From positions 186,001-250,000 of the forward strand of contig JAPOZT010000034.1 in the NCBI GenBank assembly GCA_026705925.1: a DNA stretch of 64,000 bases. Direction: 5' to 3'. Positions within the stretch are counted from its first letter, which is position 1. Each line of letters begins with the position of its first letter. The DNA comes from Gemmatimonadota bacterium (lineage in GTDB: Bacteria; JAAXHH01). Positions 42,684-51,648 of the stretch are shown in pieces. Below the pieces are notes generated by a model. It saw only the letters and a program-made list of their open reading frames with translations, searched no databases and was not told where the DNA came from. The translations under genes and the position numbers were made by a program.

Positions 42684-44108
42684 TTAACCGTTCACCGATT
42701 TCGAAATCTCTTTGACCGCGCCGAGGAGTTTATCCACCTCTTCCGCCGTGACCATGATGTGCATGGAGGCGCGGTTGGCGTCCCAGCCGACCTGCAGGTG
42801 GGTCACGCTGCGGATATAGATGTTGTAATCCTCCCACAGCTTGGTATTCAGATCCCGCGTCGGCACGCCCTTGATCCTGAAGGGGACTAGACCCGCGTGG
42901 AGCCTCGGATCCTCGGAAGCGAAAACCTCTACCCCGTCGATATTGCGGAGTCCATTGGCCAGCTTGCCGGCCAGGAAGCGGATGCGGGCCTCGATGCCCT
43001 CAGGGGTCAGGTGGTTGTGGAAATCGAGCGCCGCGTTCACGGCCGTCCACTTGGCATAGCAGCTGGAACCGCGGCTCGTATACTGCCTCGCCGAACCCAT
43101 GCGGTCGAGCCACCGCTCGTTCGTGGAGAGATCCTCGCCGTACATGTTCTTGCCCGCGAAGGGCGTGGTCGAGGTGACCGGCTGAATCCGGTCGAACATG
43201 TCCTCTTTCACATAGAAGAACCCGGACTGCATGGAGGCCAGCATCCACTTGTGCGATGGGCCGGCGTACATGTCGCATCCCAGGTCGTGCATGTCGAGCT
43301 TGACCATGCCCGGCGGCTGGGCGCCGTCCACCAGCGTGATGACGCCCTTTGACCTGGCCATCTCGCAGATCTCCTTGACCGGCATGAACAGTCCGTCCGT
43401 GTAGTTCGTGTGACAGAAGCTGAGCAGCTTGGTCCGTGGCGTGATCGCGGCTTCGAAGGCCTTCAGGAGGTCGTCCGGCGACTTGGGCGGATGAAGCTTC
43501 GGGTCGGAAAGGTCGATGACGCCTACCTTCAGCTTGTCCCGGTGCGCCCGGTTCAGCACGGGGTTCGTGCCGGCACCGTGGCAGTGGTTGGTATAGAGGA
43601 TCTCGTCCCCGGGTTCGAGGACGGGTCCGAAAGTACCCGTGATCATCCCGTCCGTAGTATTGTTCGCCAGGGCGAGTTCGTTGGGTTTGCAGCCGACGTA
43701 CGCGGCGAATTTGGCCATGAACGCGTCGGCATAGTCCATGGTATAGTGATTCCGCCTGAAATCCACGTAGTCGTTGTTGATGCGATTCAACGCTTCGATC
43801 TGCGCCATGTGGACGCTACGCGGCGATGGTCCCCGCGTCCCGGTGTTCATGTAGGCGAGGTCCGGGCGGATCAGGAACTGCTTGGTGACCAGTTTCCAGA
43901 ACTGCTCGTCATCGGGCGCGGCGGCCGCGCCCATGTCATTCATGTCCACCGACGCGTGGGCGGATTTCGATCCCAGCGACAGCAGGGCGGCGCCTGCCAG
44001 CGTGCCGCCGAGAAAGCGGCCCAGGAAACCCCTGCGGTTGAGTGCCGCCAGTTCCCTGGGATCTTCGAATCTTGGATCGAAGTTAAGATCCGGCAAGTGG
44101 GTGTTCAT
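42684..44108 (-). CDS. Tat-exported class-V PLP aminotransferase-fold protein
   Basis: The 474-residue protein has a Tat signal (NRRGFLGRF near 24-32, then GGTLAGAALLSLG and ASVD). The mature part is a class-V aminotransferase/cysteine-desulfurase fold: AYMNTGTRGPSPRS, NTTDGM, the PLP-binding VDGAQPPG and the Schiff-base Lys in GPSHKWM. Known relatives include isopenicillin-N-epimerase-like proteins, whose natural reactions are mostly unknown. An exported PLP enzyme must be folded with cofactor before Tat transport. GGAGGTACTCCC directly precedes the ATG at 44108, which rejects the longer frame to 44165. Confidence 0.87.
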   Translation of the reverse strand: MNTHLPDLNFDPRFEDPRELAALNRRGFLGRFLGGTLAGAALLSLGSKSAHASVDMNDMGAAAAPDDEQFWKLVTKQFLIRPDLAYMNTGTRGPSPRSVHMAQIEALNRINNDYVDFRRNHYTMDYADAFMAKFAAYVGCKPNELALANNTTDGMITGTFGPVLEPGDEILYTNHCHGAGTNPVLNRAHRDKLKVGVIDLSDPKLHPPKSPDDLLKAFEAAITPRTKLLSFCHTNYTDGLFMPVKEICEMARSKGVITLVDGAQPPGMVKLDMHDLGCDMYAGPSHKWMLASMQSGFFYVKEDMFDRIQPVTSTTPFAGKNMYGEDLSTNERWLDRMGSARQYTSRGSSCYAKWTAVNAALDFHNHLTPEGIEARIRFLAGKLANGLRNIDGVEVFASEDPRLHAGLVPFRIKGVPTRDLNTKLWEDYNIYIRSVTHLQVGWDANRASMHIMVTAEEVDKLLGAVKEISKSVNG

Positions 44109-44452
44109 GGGAGTACCTCCGATTCGGCCGTCCGCAACCGGTGCCGCACCGGGTGGTTCCAGCACGTTTTCATCCGGTTGAAGGCGATCATGACAAGCTG
44201 GGGAAGAGATACCTAAATTTATGCGTCACGGCGGGGTTTTAGGCAACCTGTTTTTGATTCGAAGGCTAAGAAATCACTTGACAAGGCACCCCCCTCCCGT
44301 ATATTTGCCCGAAGGAGCAAATCCTTTAATCCTCATCCCCGACAACCTATGCGCGACCACCGACCAGGCATCCCACCGTCTTTGCCGGTGCCGTGTATTT
44401 GTTGTGGTTTGTCAGGGAGACTTTTCTTCCTGCGAAGGGTAGGAGTGTCAGT
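44109..44452. other. Divergent control region between the Tat aminotransferase and csp
   Basis: This 344-bp stretch holds no gene. The right half contains the csp promoter and its leader of roughly 140 nt. The left half contains the ribosome site of the aminotransferase and only weak promoter-like hexamers for it. Confidence 0.5.
44278..44305 (+). promoter_or_regulatory. Sigma-70-type promoter of the cold-shock gene
   Basis: A perfect TTGACA (44278-44283) and TATATT (44300-44305) are spaced 16 bp. Transcription from about 44312 would give a 5' leader of about 140 nt before the ATG at 44453, as in cold-shock genes whose leaders act as RNA thermosensors. Confidence 0.65.
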
Positions 44453-44659
44453 ATGGAACGCGGCACGGTAAAGTGGTTTAACGAACGCAAGGGGTTCGGA
44501 TTCATCGCGCGAGACGATGGGGACGATGTGTTCGTTCACTATTCAGCGATCGTCGCACAGGGATTCAAGACGCTGAATGAAGGCGATGAAGTCACCTTTG
44601 ACATTACTGAAGGTCCCAAGGGACTCCAGGCCGCTAACGTAACCAAGGTGTCCGGTTAG
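44453..44659 (+). CDS. csp: Cold-shock protein (CspA family)
   Basis: The 68-residue protein is a single cold-shock OB-fold with RNP1 KGFGFI at 13-18 and RNP2 VFVHY at 26-30, and starts [14 protein letters not shown]. It binds single-stranded RNA/DNA as an RNA chaperone. AGGAG at 44441-44445 precedes the ATG. The likely promoter is about 150 bp upstream, leaving a long untranslated leader, and two hairpins follow the gene, one of which includes the stop codon. Confidence 0.96.
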   Translation: MERGTVKWFNERKGFGFIARDDGDDVFVHYSAIVAQGFKTLNEGDEVTFDITEGPKGLQAANVTKVSG

Positions 44660-44727
44660 AGACACCTTCACAGTACAGTACGCAAGTGTGATAGCCCGTG
44701 AACTGATCCGCACAGTACACGGGCTAT
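44645..44727 (+). terminator. Twin hairpins at the end of csp
   Basis: First hairpin: AAGGTGTC (44645-44652) / GACACCTT (44661-44668), perfect 8-bp stem that contains the csp stop in its loop. Second hairpin: ATAGCCCGTG (44691-44700) / CACGGGCTAT (44718-44727), perfect 10-bp stem with 17-nt loop, followed by TGTGT. The second is a probable intrinsic terminator with a poor T-tract. Confidence 0.6.
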
Positions 44728-44821
44728 TGTGTATCGATGGACGCGCTGCCAACAGACGCGCCACCAACGGCCGCGCCGCCAATGGACCCGCCCGAACGTC
44801 GGGCGCCCTGGAGACGCCAGT

Positions 44822-45718
44822 ATGCCCGTCAGAGACTCGCCTGTTCCGGTAACCGACTTCGACACGCCCTCCCTCGCGTTTGACTTCCCCCGCCTGAAAA
44901 TCGGATTCGCCGAGTACGACGAAGGACCGACCGGATGTACGGTCTTTCTCTTCGATGAGGGCTTTGTCACGGCCGTCGACGTGCGCGGCGGCATGCCCGG
45001 CGTGGTCGAGTCCGAATACCAGTTCCATCACGCTATTTGCTTCGCAGGGGGGTCGTTGCACGGTCTTGAAGCCGTTTCCGGCGTGCGGGCTGTCCTGACC
45101 GCTGCTGCGGCGCTGAGCAACCCCCCGCCCCTCCCGCTCGTCGCCGGTGCGATCATCTTCGACTGGTTCAACCGGAAGGGATTCGTGTATCCGGACAAGG
45201 CACTTGGCAAAGCGGCCGCGGAGGCGGCGTCACCGGGCCGGTTCTACTACGGCCGGCGCGGCGCGGGACGCTGGGCGGGCGTCGGCCAGGGAGGCGCTTT
45301 TCGGGAGATCGGAGCGACGAAGATCGCCGTTTTCACCGTGGTGAACGCCCTGGGGGACATCGTGGACCGCGAAGGGCGGGTACGCACGCGGGATCATCGC
45401 CACCCGGTAGAGAAACTGGAAGCGCGCCTCGCCCGGGGCTCGAAATCCAGGTCCGACCAGGTGGGCAGGCACACCACACTGACGCTGGTGGTGACCAACC
45501 AGAAATGGAATCAGGGCGAACTGAACCAGATCGGCAGGCAGGTCCACGCGTCCATGGCCCGGGCGATCCAGCCCTTTCACACGGCGCGGGACGGGGACGT
45601 GCTGTTTACGGCGACGACGGGCGAGGTGGAGAACCGGCGTCTGAAGAGCACGACCGATTTCGGGCTGATCGCTTCGGAACTGGCCTGGGACGCCGTGCTG
45701 AACAGCCTGGGGGAGTAA
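44822..45718 (+). CDS. P1-family (DmpA-like) N-terminal-nucleophile peptidase
   Basis: The 298-residue protein has the P1/DmpA fold signatures: GCTVFLFDEGFVTAVDVRGG at the N-terminus, FAGGSLHGLEAVSGV, and VNALGDIVD. In this family the precursor cuts itself before a Ser or Thr that becomes the nucleophile, usually in NTTLxVVATD. Here the segment reads H217-T218-T219-LTLVVTN, so the Thr is kept but the preceding Asn is His. Members are aminopeptidases, beta-aminopeptidases or amide hydrolases. The ATG at 44822 lies in the best context; a longer frame starts at 44729 in low-complexity DNA. There is no signal peptide. Confidence 0.84.
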   Translation: MPVRDSPVPVTDFDTPSLAFDFPRLKIGFAEYDEGPTGCTVFLFDEGFVTAVDVRGGMPGVVESEYQFHHAICFAGGSLHGLEAVSGVRAVLTAAAALSNPPPLPLVAGAIIFDWFNRKGFVYPDKALGKAAAEAASPGRFYYGRRGAGRWAGVGQGGAFREIGATKIAVFTVVNALGDIVDREGRVRTRDHRHPVEKLEARLARGSKSRSDQVGRHTTLTLVVTNQKWNQGELNQIGRQVHASMARAIQPFHTARDGDVLFTATTGEVENRRLKSTTDFGLIASELAWDAVLNSLGE

Positions 45719-45825
45719 ACCTAGCGTGCCGGTGGCTGGTATCGGGGCCACCTACATCAGCCAGGGTATGGTACCGTTGGCTGGACGTCGGCGAGGTGAT
45801 TTCACGCCGGGACGGCGAGGCGGTT

Positions 45826-46647
45826 TCAACCCACGGTGTGGCCGTGCTCCAGCGCTTTCTCCACTTCGGATTCCCAGGTGCCGTCCACGCGAACGCCGTA
45901 CTCGGCGACGCCCCCCGTCGCCTGTGGTCCGGTGACATAAGGCCGGTAGTCGCGGCCGTCTGCGATGAGCTGCTCTGGCGCGTAGTCCGCGCGTAGAAAG
46001 TGAAAGGCGATGCCGGCGCGGGACCGGTCCGTCTGGTTGTGGCCGGTGCAGTGCGCGGTGCCGTAGCAGAAGAACAGGGCTCCGCCCGCCTTCAGTTCGA
46101 TGGTATCCGCCTGCTCCTCCGGGGGATAACAGCGGATGTGGTGGTCGCTGTAGGGGTCCCGGCTGTGCTCGTAGGGGGTCCGGTAGCTGCCGGGAATCAC
46201 CTGCATGGTGCCGTTCTCGACGGTGGCGTCGTGCACGGCGATCCACATGGCCGTTCCCATGAGCGGATCACGGATCTTGAAATAGGCGTTGTCCTGGTGC
46301 CAGTGGGTGCCCATGCCGTCTCCGCCCGGCTTGAGAAAGACCTGGTCCAGGTGGAGGATATAGGGATCCCCGATCAACCGGGAGATGGCGCCGGCCACGT
46401 CGGGCTGGAACGGAAGGGCCCTGAAGAGGTCGCTGTGCCGGTACATGGGGCACAGTTGCAGATTGCGCTGCGTGGTGGACGTCGTCTTCCCGTCGCCCTC
46501 CGTGGCGACGTTGCGCAGCGCGCCGTCTTCCATGAGACGATCGATCTCGGCCTGGAAGGCCCGGGTCTCCCGGTCCGAGAAGAATCCTGGTTTGGCCACG
46601 TAACCGTGGGTTTTGAAATGGGCGACTTCGTCGTTTGTCAAAGTCAT
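45826..46647 (-). CDS. Phytanoyl-CoA dioxygenase (PhyH)-family Fe(II)/2-oxoglutarate oxygenase
   Basis: The 273-residue protein has the double-stranded beta-helix motif THWHQDNAYF with the His-x-Asp iron ligands, WIAVHDATVENGTMQVIPGSYR, and a distal FCYGTAHCTGHNQ in which the second His and a downstream Arg (SRAGIAFHF) bind iron and 2-oxoglutarate. These enzymes hydroxylate small molecules; specificity cannot be read here. AGGAC precedes the ATG at 46647, and homology also starts there (TNDEVAHFKTHGYV), so I reject the extension to 46752. It lies convergent with the P1 peptidase gene and downstream of the PLP decarboxylase gene. Confidence 0.9.
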   Translation of the reverse strand: MTLTNDEVAHFKTHGYVAKPGFFSDRETRAFQAEIDRLMEDGALRNVATEGDGKTTSTTQRNLQLCPMYRHSDLFRALPFQPDVAGAISRLIGDPYILHLDQVFLKPGGDGMGTHWHQDNAYFKIRDPLMGTAMWIAVHDATVENGTMQVIPGSYRTPYEHSRDPYSDHHIRCYPPEEQADTIELKAGGALFFCYGTAHCTGHNQTDRSRAGIAFHFLRADYAPEQLIADGRDYRPYVTGPQATGGVAEYGVRVDGTWESEVEKALEHGHTVG

Positions 46648-46783
46648 CTTCTGGAAGTCCTTTGCTGTGGAGATTACCTGTGGAGGTATTTTAGCTGGTT
46701 CGTTCGGTGTCTGAAACGCATGCGGGCCGGCAGGTATGTGCACTATGACCAACCCAGGCTTGCATAGTCAAGCCGAAGATGGA

Positions 46784-48268
46784 CTACACGCCACCCGGGA
46801 CTGTTTCCGAAATCGCCTCGTTCCCGAACCGTTCGATGGCTTCAAGGGTTTCGCGCACATCGACCCAGGTCGTGTTATGGTTGACGATGCAAAGCCTGAG
46901 CGTAAACCTGCCCCGCAACAGGGTCGATGACATGAGGGCGCGGTCCTCCCAGAAGACGCGGACGAGCACTTTCCGATTGATCTTCTCGAGTGATTCCTCA
47001 TCGAGGCCCGCATGGTCGGGATTGACGCGGAAGCATACGATACCAAGCGAAGACGGCAACAACAACTCCATGGTCCCGCTGTTCCAGATATAAGCCTCGG
47101 CCTGCCTGGCCAGCTCCATGCCTTTGGATACGGCGTTTCGGAATGCAGCCATGCCAAAGGTCTTCACGGATACCCAGATTTTCAGGGCCCGTACCGACCG
47201 GCTTAATTGCAGGCCCCGGTCCGAGAAGTTGGGATGATTCGCGCCCCATATCGTGTCCTGGAGGATATCGTGCCGTACGGCGAATGCGCGCTCGAGGTTT
47301 CTCAGGTCCTTCACCATCAGGCAGCCGGCTTCGTAGGGTTGAAAGAACAACTTGTGCGCGTCCAGACCGATGGAGTCCGCGCGTTCCATGCCGCGCAGGA
47401 GGTCCTTCCCTCGTTCTGTGATCACCGTAAAACCGCCGTAGGCGGCATCGACGTGGAGCCAGATGCCGTCCGCCTCGCAGAAATCCGCCAGGGATTCGAG
47501 CGGATCGATCGCGCCTGTACTGGCCGCCCCGGCGTTGGCGCAGACCGCCACCGGTTTTAGTCCCGCAGCCCGGTCCTCCGCCACCGTACGCTTCAGCGCC
47601 TCCGGATCCATCCTGAAAAGCGCGTCGGTAGGGATCAAACGCACGTACTCGGATCGAATGCCCATGATCCTGGCCGCCCGGACCAGCGCGCTATGGCTCT
47701 GGTCGCTCATATAGACGGTGCCGCGTTCGGGAGCGCCCGCGGATTCCCGTGCCGCGACCAGGGCTTCCAGGCTCGCTGCGGAACCTCCGGAAGTCATCAA
47801 GCCTCCGGCGGTATCCGGATACCCCAGCCAGCGTCGGATCCAGTCCATGACGACCAGTTCCATCTGGCTTGCCCCGCTGGAGGTGAGCCAGGTGCACTGG
47901 TTGACGTGGAATGCGGAGACCATGAAATCAGCCAGTATGCCGGGCCAGGTCGGCGCCGAAGGGATGAACGCGAAGGACCGGGGGTGGTCGAGGCGGGCGC
48001 CCAGGGGGAGTATTTCCTTTGCCGCCCTCCCCAGGACTTCCAGCGCGGGACTGCCGTTTTCGGGCGGATCCTCCATGAGCTGATCTTCCAGTTCCTTCTT
48101 GAACTCGCCGTCCCAGGCCTGTTCATCCGGAAGAATCCTGATACGTTCTATAATGAGTTCCGCCGTCCTGGTCGCGAGCTCGAGCATGGCGTCCGGGTCC
48201 ATCTGGAGGCTGTTGGACGCGTCCGCACTTGATGCCGCCTGCTGATTTTCGAGATTCTCCCGATCCAC
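46784..48268 (-). CDS. PLP-dependent group II amino-acid decarboxylase
   Basis: The 494-residue protein matches the aromatic-L-amino-acid/histidine/glutamate decarboxylase family. It shows MVSAFHVNQCTWLTSSGASQMELVVMDWI-type active-site entry, TSGGSAASLEAL, VHVDAAYGG-like LHVDAAYGGF with the PLP-binding Asp, and the Schiff-base Lys in LDAHKLFFQPYEAG. It would produce an amine from an aromatic or related amino acid in the cytosol. A good GAGAGG ribosome site lies before the ATG. It is followed after a gap by the PhyH gene on the same strand, so the decarboxylated product may be hydroxylated; that link is inference. Confidence 0.9.
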   Translation of the reverse strand: MDRENLENQQAASSADASNSLQMDPDAMLELATRTAELIIERIRILPDEQAWDGEFKKELEDQLMEDPPENGSPALEVLGRAAKEILPLGARLDHPRSFAFIPSAPTWPGILADFMVSAFHVNQCTWLTSSGASQMELVVMDWIRRWLGYPDTAGGLMTSGGSAASLEALVAARESAGAPERGTVYMSDQSHSALVRAARIMGIRSEYVRLIPTDALFRMDPEALKRTVAEDRAAGLKPVAVCANAGAASTGAIDPLESLADFCEADGIWLHVDAAYGGFTVITERGKDLLRGMERADSIGLDAHKLFFQPYEAGCLMVKDLRNLERAFAVRHDILQDTIWGANHPNFSDRGLQLSRSVRALKIWVSVKTFGMAAFRNAVSKGMELARQAEAYIWNSGTMELLLPSSLGIVCFRVNPDHAGLDEESLEKINRKVLVRVFWEDRALMSSTLLRGRFTLRLCIVNHNTTWVDVRETLEAIERFGNEAISETVPGGV

Positions 48269-48306
48269 TTTCGACCTCTCCTGATTCCTGATTCTGCCCG
48301 GTGCCG

Positions 48307-48357
48307 CTTGTCGCTCAGTGCCACTTGTCGCTCAGTGCCACTTGTCGCTCAGTGCCA
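48307..48357. repeat. 17-bp tandem repeat, three copies, across the ahcY stop
   Basis: Three identical 17-bp units CTTGTCGCTCAGTGCCA run from 48307 to 48357. The ahcY stop codon (48349-48351) lies in the third unit. The period is not a multiple of three. The repeats fill most of the space between ahcY and the decarboxylase gene. Confidence 0.93.
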
Positions 48358-49596
48358 CGAATCCAGGTACGCCTTCTGATCCGGCGTCAACGCGTCAACG
48401 GACAATCCCATGCTCGCGAGCTTCAGGCCGGCGATCTCGCGGTCGATCTCATCCGGCAGGGTGTGCACACCGGGTGTCATCTCCTCGTGCCGGGCTGCCA
48501 GGTGTTCCGCCGCCAGGGCCTGGTTGGCGAAGGACAGGTCCATGACCGCGGCGGGATGTCCCTCGCCGGCCACGAGGTTGACCAGCCGGCCCTCGCCGAG
48601 GAGATACAGTCTCCGGCCGTTCGCCAGGACGTACTCTTCCACGTATGGGCGCAGGGTCTGTCGCTCGACCGCGAGGGCACCCAGGGCCTGCACGTCGATT
48701 TCCACGTCGAAATGTCCGGCGTTGGCCAGCATGGCGCCGTCTTTCATGGCTTCCAGGTGATCGCGGCGTACCACCCCGAGGTTTCCGGTCACGGTGATAA
48801 ACAGATCACCCAGCGCGGCCGCCTCGGCCATGGGCAGTACCCGGAATCCTTCCATGACGGCTTCCAGGGCCGCGACGGGGTCCACTTCCGTTACGATGAC
48901 CTGGCCGCCCAGCCCCCTGGCCCGGGACGCCACCCCCCGTCCGCACCAGCCGTAGCCGCACACCACCACGGTTTTGCCCGCGATCAGCATGTTGGTGGCC
49001 CGGAGGATGCCGTCGAGAGCGCTTTGCCCCGTGCCGAACCGGTTGTCGAAGAGGTGCTTGGTCTTTGAATCGTTGACCGCGATGACCGGAAAGGTCAGAT
49101 CGCCGTTCCGGACCATGCTTTGGAGCCGGTTGACGCCCGTGGTCGTCTCTTCCGTTGCGCCGATGATGCGATCCAGTTGCCGGCGATGGTCGCGATGCGC
49201 CGTGGTTACCAGGTCGGCCCCGTCGTCCAGCAGGAGATCCGGCTGCGCGTTCAGCACAGTGTGCAGGTGCCGGCTGAAAGTGTCGGAGTCTTCCCCTCTA
49301 ATCGCAAATACCGGCACCCCGTGATGCACGACCAGGCTGGCCGCCACGTCGTCCTGCGTGCTCAAGGGATTTGACGCGCAAACGATGGGTTCCGCCCCGC
49401 CCGCCTTGATCGCCGTGACCAGGTTGGCCGTCTTGGTCGAAATGTGCAGGCACACGCCGACGCGCAGGCCGCGAAGGGGCAGTTCCCGCACGAACCGGTT
49501 TCTAATGGTGTGCAGGACCGGCATCTGGCGGGCGTCCCATGCCATGCGCGCCGCACCGGCCTCGGCGAGATCGGGATCCCGGATGTCAGATTCCAT
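48349..49596 (-). CDS. ahcY: S-adenosyl-L-homocysteine hydrolase
   Basis: The 415-residue protein has the SAHH signatures VNDSKTKHLFDNRFGTGQS and the NAD-binding VVVCGYGWCGRGVA, plus AGHFDVEI and the C-terminal LTPDQKAYLDSW. It splits S-adenosylhomocysteine into adenosine and homocysteine, recycling the product of the several methyltransferases in this window. The length fits the shorter bacterial/archaeal form that lacks the central insert. A promoter TTGACG-17-CATAAT at 49607-49635 overlaps an in-frame ATG at 49608, which rules that ATG out for transcripts from it; the ATG at 49596 would then be leaderless or nearly so. Longer frames reach 49647. Confidence 0.93.
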   Translation of the reverse strand: MESDIRDPDLAEAGAARMAWDARQMPVLHTIRNRFVRELPLRGLRVGVCLHISTKTANLVTAIKAGGAEPIVCASNPLSTQDDVAASLVVHHGVPVFAIRGEDSDTFSRHLHTVLNAQPDLLLDDGADLVTTAHRDHRRQLDRIIGATEETTTGVNRLQSMVRNGDLTFPVIAVNDSKTKHLFDNRFGTGQSALDGILRATNMLIAGKTVVVCGYGWCGRGVASRARGLGGQVIVTEVDPVAALEAVMEGFRVLPMAEAAALGDLFITVTGNLGVVRRDHLEAMKDGAMLANAGHFDVEIDVQALGALAVERQTLRPYVEEYVLANGRRLYLLGEGRLVNLVAGEGHPAAVMDLSFANQALAAEHLAARHEEMTPGVHTLPDEIDREIAGLKLASMGLSVDALTPDQKAYLDSWH

Positions 49597-49606
49597 GGTT
49601 AACTTC

Positions 49607-49635
49607 ATTATGGCTTTCGACGCATTGCGCGTCAA
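49607..49635 (-). promoter_or_regulatory. Candidate promoter directly abutting ahcY
   Basis: On the minus strand TTGACG (49630-49635) and CATAAT (49607-49612) are 17 bp apart. The expected start site near 49600 lies within about 5 nt of the ATG at 49596. Confidence 0.55.
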
Positions 49636-49729
49636 GGTTAATGGCAAGGTAAATGGAAAGGTTGTGCCGCCGCCCCGTTTGCGTTCGGAGAAACCTGCCG
49701 GACACCTTCCGCGGCGCCTGCATATGCCC

Positions 49730-49759
49730 TTGACATCAGGGGACTTGAACGACTAACAT
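49730..49759 (+). promoter_or_regulatory. Candidate promoter for the MATE transporter gene
   Basis: A perfect TTGACA (49730-49735) and TAACAT (49754-49759) are 18 bp apart. The leader to the ATG at 49846 would be about 80 nt. Confidence 0.5.
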
Positions 49760-49845
49760 GGTGAGGTTTCACTTCCCGGTAAGTGGCTGATTTATCGGGT
49801 TTTAGACGTACCGCACTTCGTATCCTCCGATCGTACGGACACCCC

Positions 49846-51189
49846 ATGCTCGACCTCTCCAGAAAACGCCTCAACCGTACCATCCTCACCCTCGCATGGC
49901 CGGCCATTCTCGAAAACCTGATGCACACGACGGTGTACATCGTCGACAGCATCTTCATCGGTACCCTCGGCACGCTGGCTTTCGCCGCTGTCGGCCAGAG
50001 TTCCATGATCCTCTTTACCGTGGTCTTCGTGTTCTACGGGATCGGGGTGGCGACGGGCGCCGTCGTGGCGAGGAACCTGGGCCGGGGCGACCAGAAGACG
50101 GCCTGCGAGGCCGCCGGCCAGGGGATCATACTCGGAACGTCCATCGGCCTGATGGTGGCCGCGCTGGGCCTGATGTTCGGCGAGGATCTCATGGTGTTTC
50201 TGGGTACGGAGCCGGACGTCGTCGAACGTGCCCAGGAGTACATGCCCATCGTCTTCGCCTTCAGCGTGCTGCGTCTTTTCATCTACACCAGCAGCGGGAT
50301 CCTGCGCGCGGCCGGCGACACCAAGACACCCATGTGGATCACGGGCGTCATGAACGTGTACAACATCCTCGCCGACTGGGTGCTGATCTTCGGCATCGGA
50401 CCCTTCCCGGAACTGGGCATAACGGGCGCGGCCCTGGCCACGGGCACGGCTTACGTCCTGGGCACCGTCCTCCTCATGTACAGGCTGTTCCGCCGTCACG
50501 CGAGATTCAGGCTGTGCGGCAGCGACATCGGGAATATCAGATCCGAGCACCTGCGGACCATCATACGGATCGCCGTGCCGAATCTCGGCGAACAGTCCGT
50601 CATGCAATGCGCCTATTTCTCGTTCATGTGGATCGTGACCAGCCTGGGTACGGCGGCGCTCACGGCGCATTTCATGACCATACGGGTGGAGATGGTCTCC
50701 TTCATGCCCGTATTCGGACTTTCCATGGCCGTGGCCACCGTGGTCGGACAGAGCCTGGGCGCCGAGCGCCCCGAAATCGCCGAGCTCGCCGTGAAGAAGG
50801 CCGCTCGAATCGGCCTGATCGCCATGAGCGCGCTGGGTCTCATCTTCGTCGCCGTGCCCGGCCTGCTCGTCGGCATCTACAGCCCGTCGCCGGAGGTGTA
50901 TGACCTGGCCGTGCTCTGCGTGCGAATCGCCGCCCTCGAACTGCCGACGTCGGCTCTGCTGATGATCTACACCGGCGCCATGCGGGGCGCGGGAGACACC
51001 CTGAGTCCCATGCTGATCAGCATCTTCGGCGCGATCTTCCTGCGGATCGGCATGATGTACGTGCTCGTGATCGAACTGGGCTGGGGGTTGCCGGGGGTAT
51101 GGTACGGTACGGCGCTGGACTGGGGCATCCGGCTGGTAATCGCCTGGTTCCTGTTCCGGCGGGGTCGGTGGAAGAGGATAAAGATCTAG
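49846..51189 (+). CDS. MATE-family multidrug/toxin efflux transporter
   Basis: The 447-residue protein has 12 hydrophobic segments and two MatE repeats. The N-terminal repeat begins LNRTILTLAWPAILENLMHTTVYIVDSIFIG and the second contains IAVPNLGEQSVMQ; GAGDTLSP and AAGDTKTP are the matching loop motifs of the two halves. MATE proteins export cationic drugs or metabolites using Na+ or H+ gradients. Substrate is unknown. The ATG at 49846 fits the family start; an in-frame GTG at 49783 would add 21 residues. The dtd and maf genes follow closely. Confidence 0.92.
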   Translation: MLDLSRKRLNRTILTLAWPAILENLMHTTVYIVDSIFIGTLGTLAFAAVGQSSMILFTVVFVFYGIGVATGAVVARNLGRGDQKTACEAAGQGIILGTSIGLMVAALGLMFGEDLMVFLGTEPDVVERAQEYMPIVFAFSVLRLFIYTSSGILRAAGDTKTPMWITGVMNVYNILADWVLIFGIGPFPELGITGAALATGTAYVLGTVLLMYRLFRRHARFRLCGSDIGNIRSEHLRTIIRIAVPNLGEQSVMQCAYFSFMWIVTSLGTAALTAHFMTIRVEMVSFMPVFGLSMAVATVVGQSLGAERPEIAELAVKKAARIGLIAMSALGLIFVAVPGLLVGIYSPSPEVYDLAVLCVRIAALELPTSALLMIYTGAMRGAGDTLSPMLISIFGAIFLRIGMMYVLVIELGWGLPGVWYGTALDWGIRLVIAWFLFRRGRWKRIKI

Positions 51190-51204
51190 GGGGAGTTTGA
51201 ATCG

Positions 51205-51648
51205 ATGAAAGTCGTGCTACAGCGCGTCTCCAGCGCATCTGTCAAAATCGACGGCGCGATAACCGGTGAAATCGGTCCCGGTCTCGTATTGCTACTTGGC
51301 ATTGCGAAGGACGATGCACCGGAGGACGTGGAGTACGTCGTCAACAAGTGTGCCGGACTCCGGATATTCGGCGACGACCAGGGGAAGATGAACCGTTCTC
51401 TGCTCGACGTAGGGGGTGAAGTACTGGCCATTTCGCAGTTTACCCTGTTCGGAGATACCCGCAAGGGCCGCAGGCCCAGTTTCGAAAGCGCCGCGCCGCC
51501 CGAACACGCCGAACCGCTTTACGAGCTGGCGGTCGAACGCCTCAGGGAACAGGGCATCAGGGTCGCCACCGGCCGTTTCGGCGCCTACATGGAAGTGTCG
51601 CTGGTCAACGACGGGCCTGTGACCTTGACGGTCGAGTCCCGCCGATGA
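51205..51648 (+). CDS. dtd: D-aminoacyl-tRNA deacylase
   Basis: The 147-residue protein is a full-length [16 protein letters not shown] at the N-terminus, the catalytic [17 protein letters not shown] and the C-terminal NDGPVT motif with the cross-subunit Gly-cisPro-like element. It removes D-amino acids mischarged onto tRNA. AGGGGGAG lies upstream of the ATG. It starts 15 bp after the MATE gene and overlaps maf by 4 bp. Confidence 0.97.
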   Translation: MKVVLQRVSSASVKIDGAITGEIGPGLVLLLGIAKDDAPEDVEYVVNKCAGLRIFGDDQGKMNRSLLDVGGEVLAISQFTLFGDTRKGRRPSFESAAPPEHAEPLYELAVERLREQGIRVATGRFGAYMEVSLVNDGPVTLTVESRR

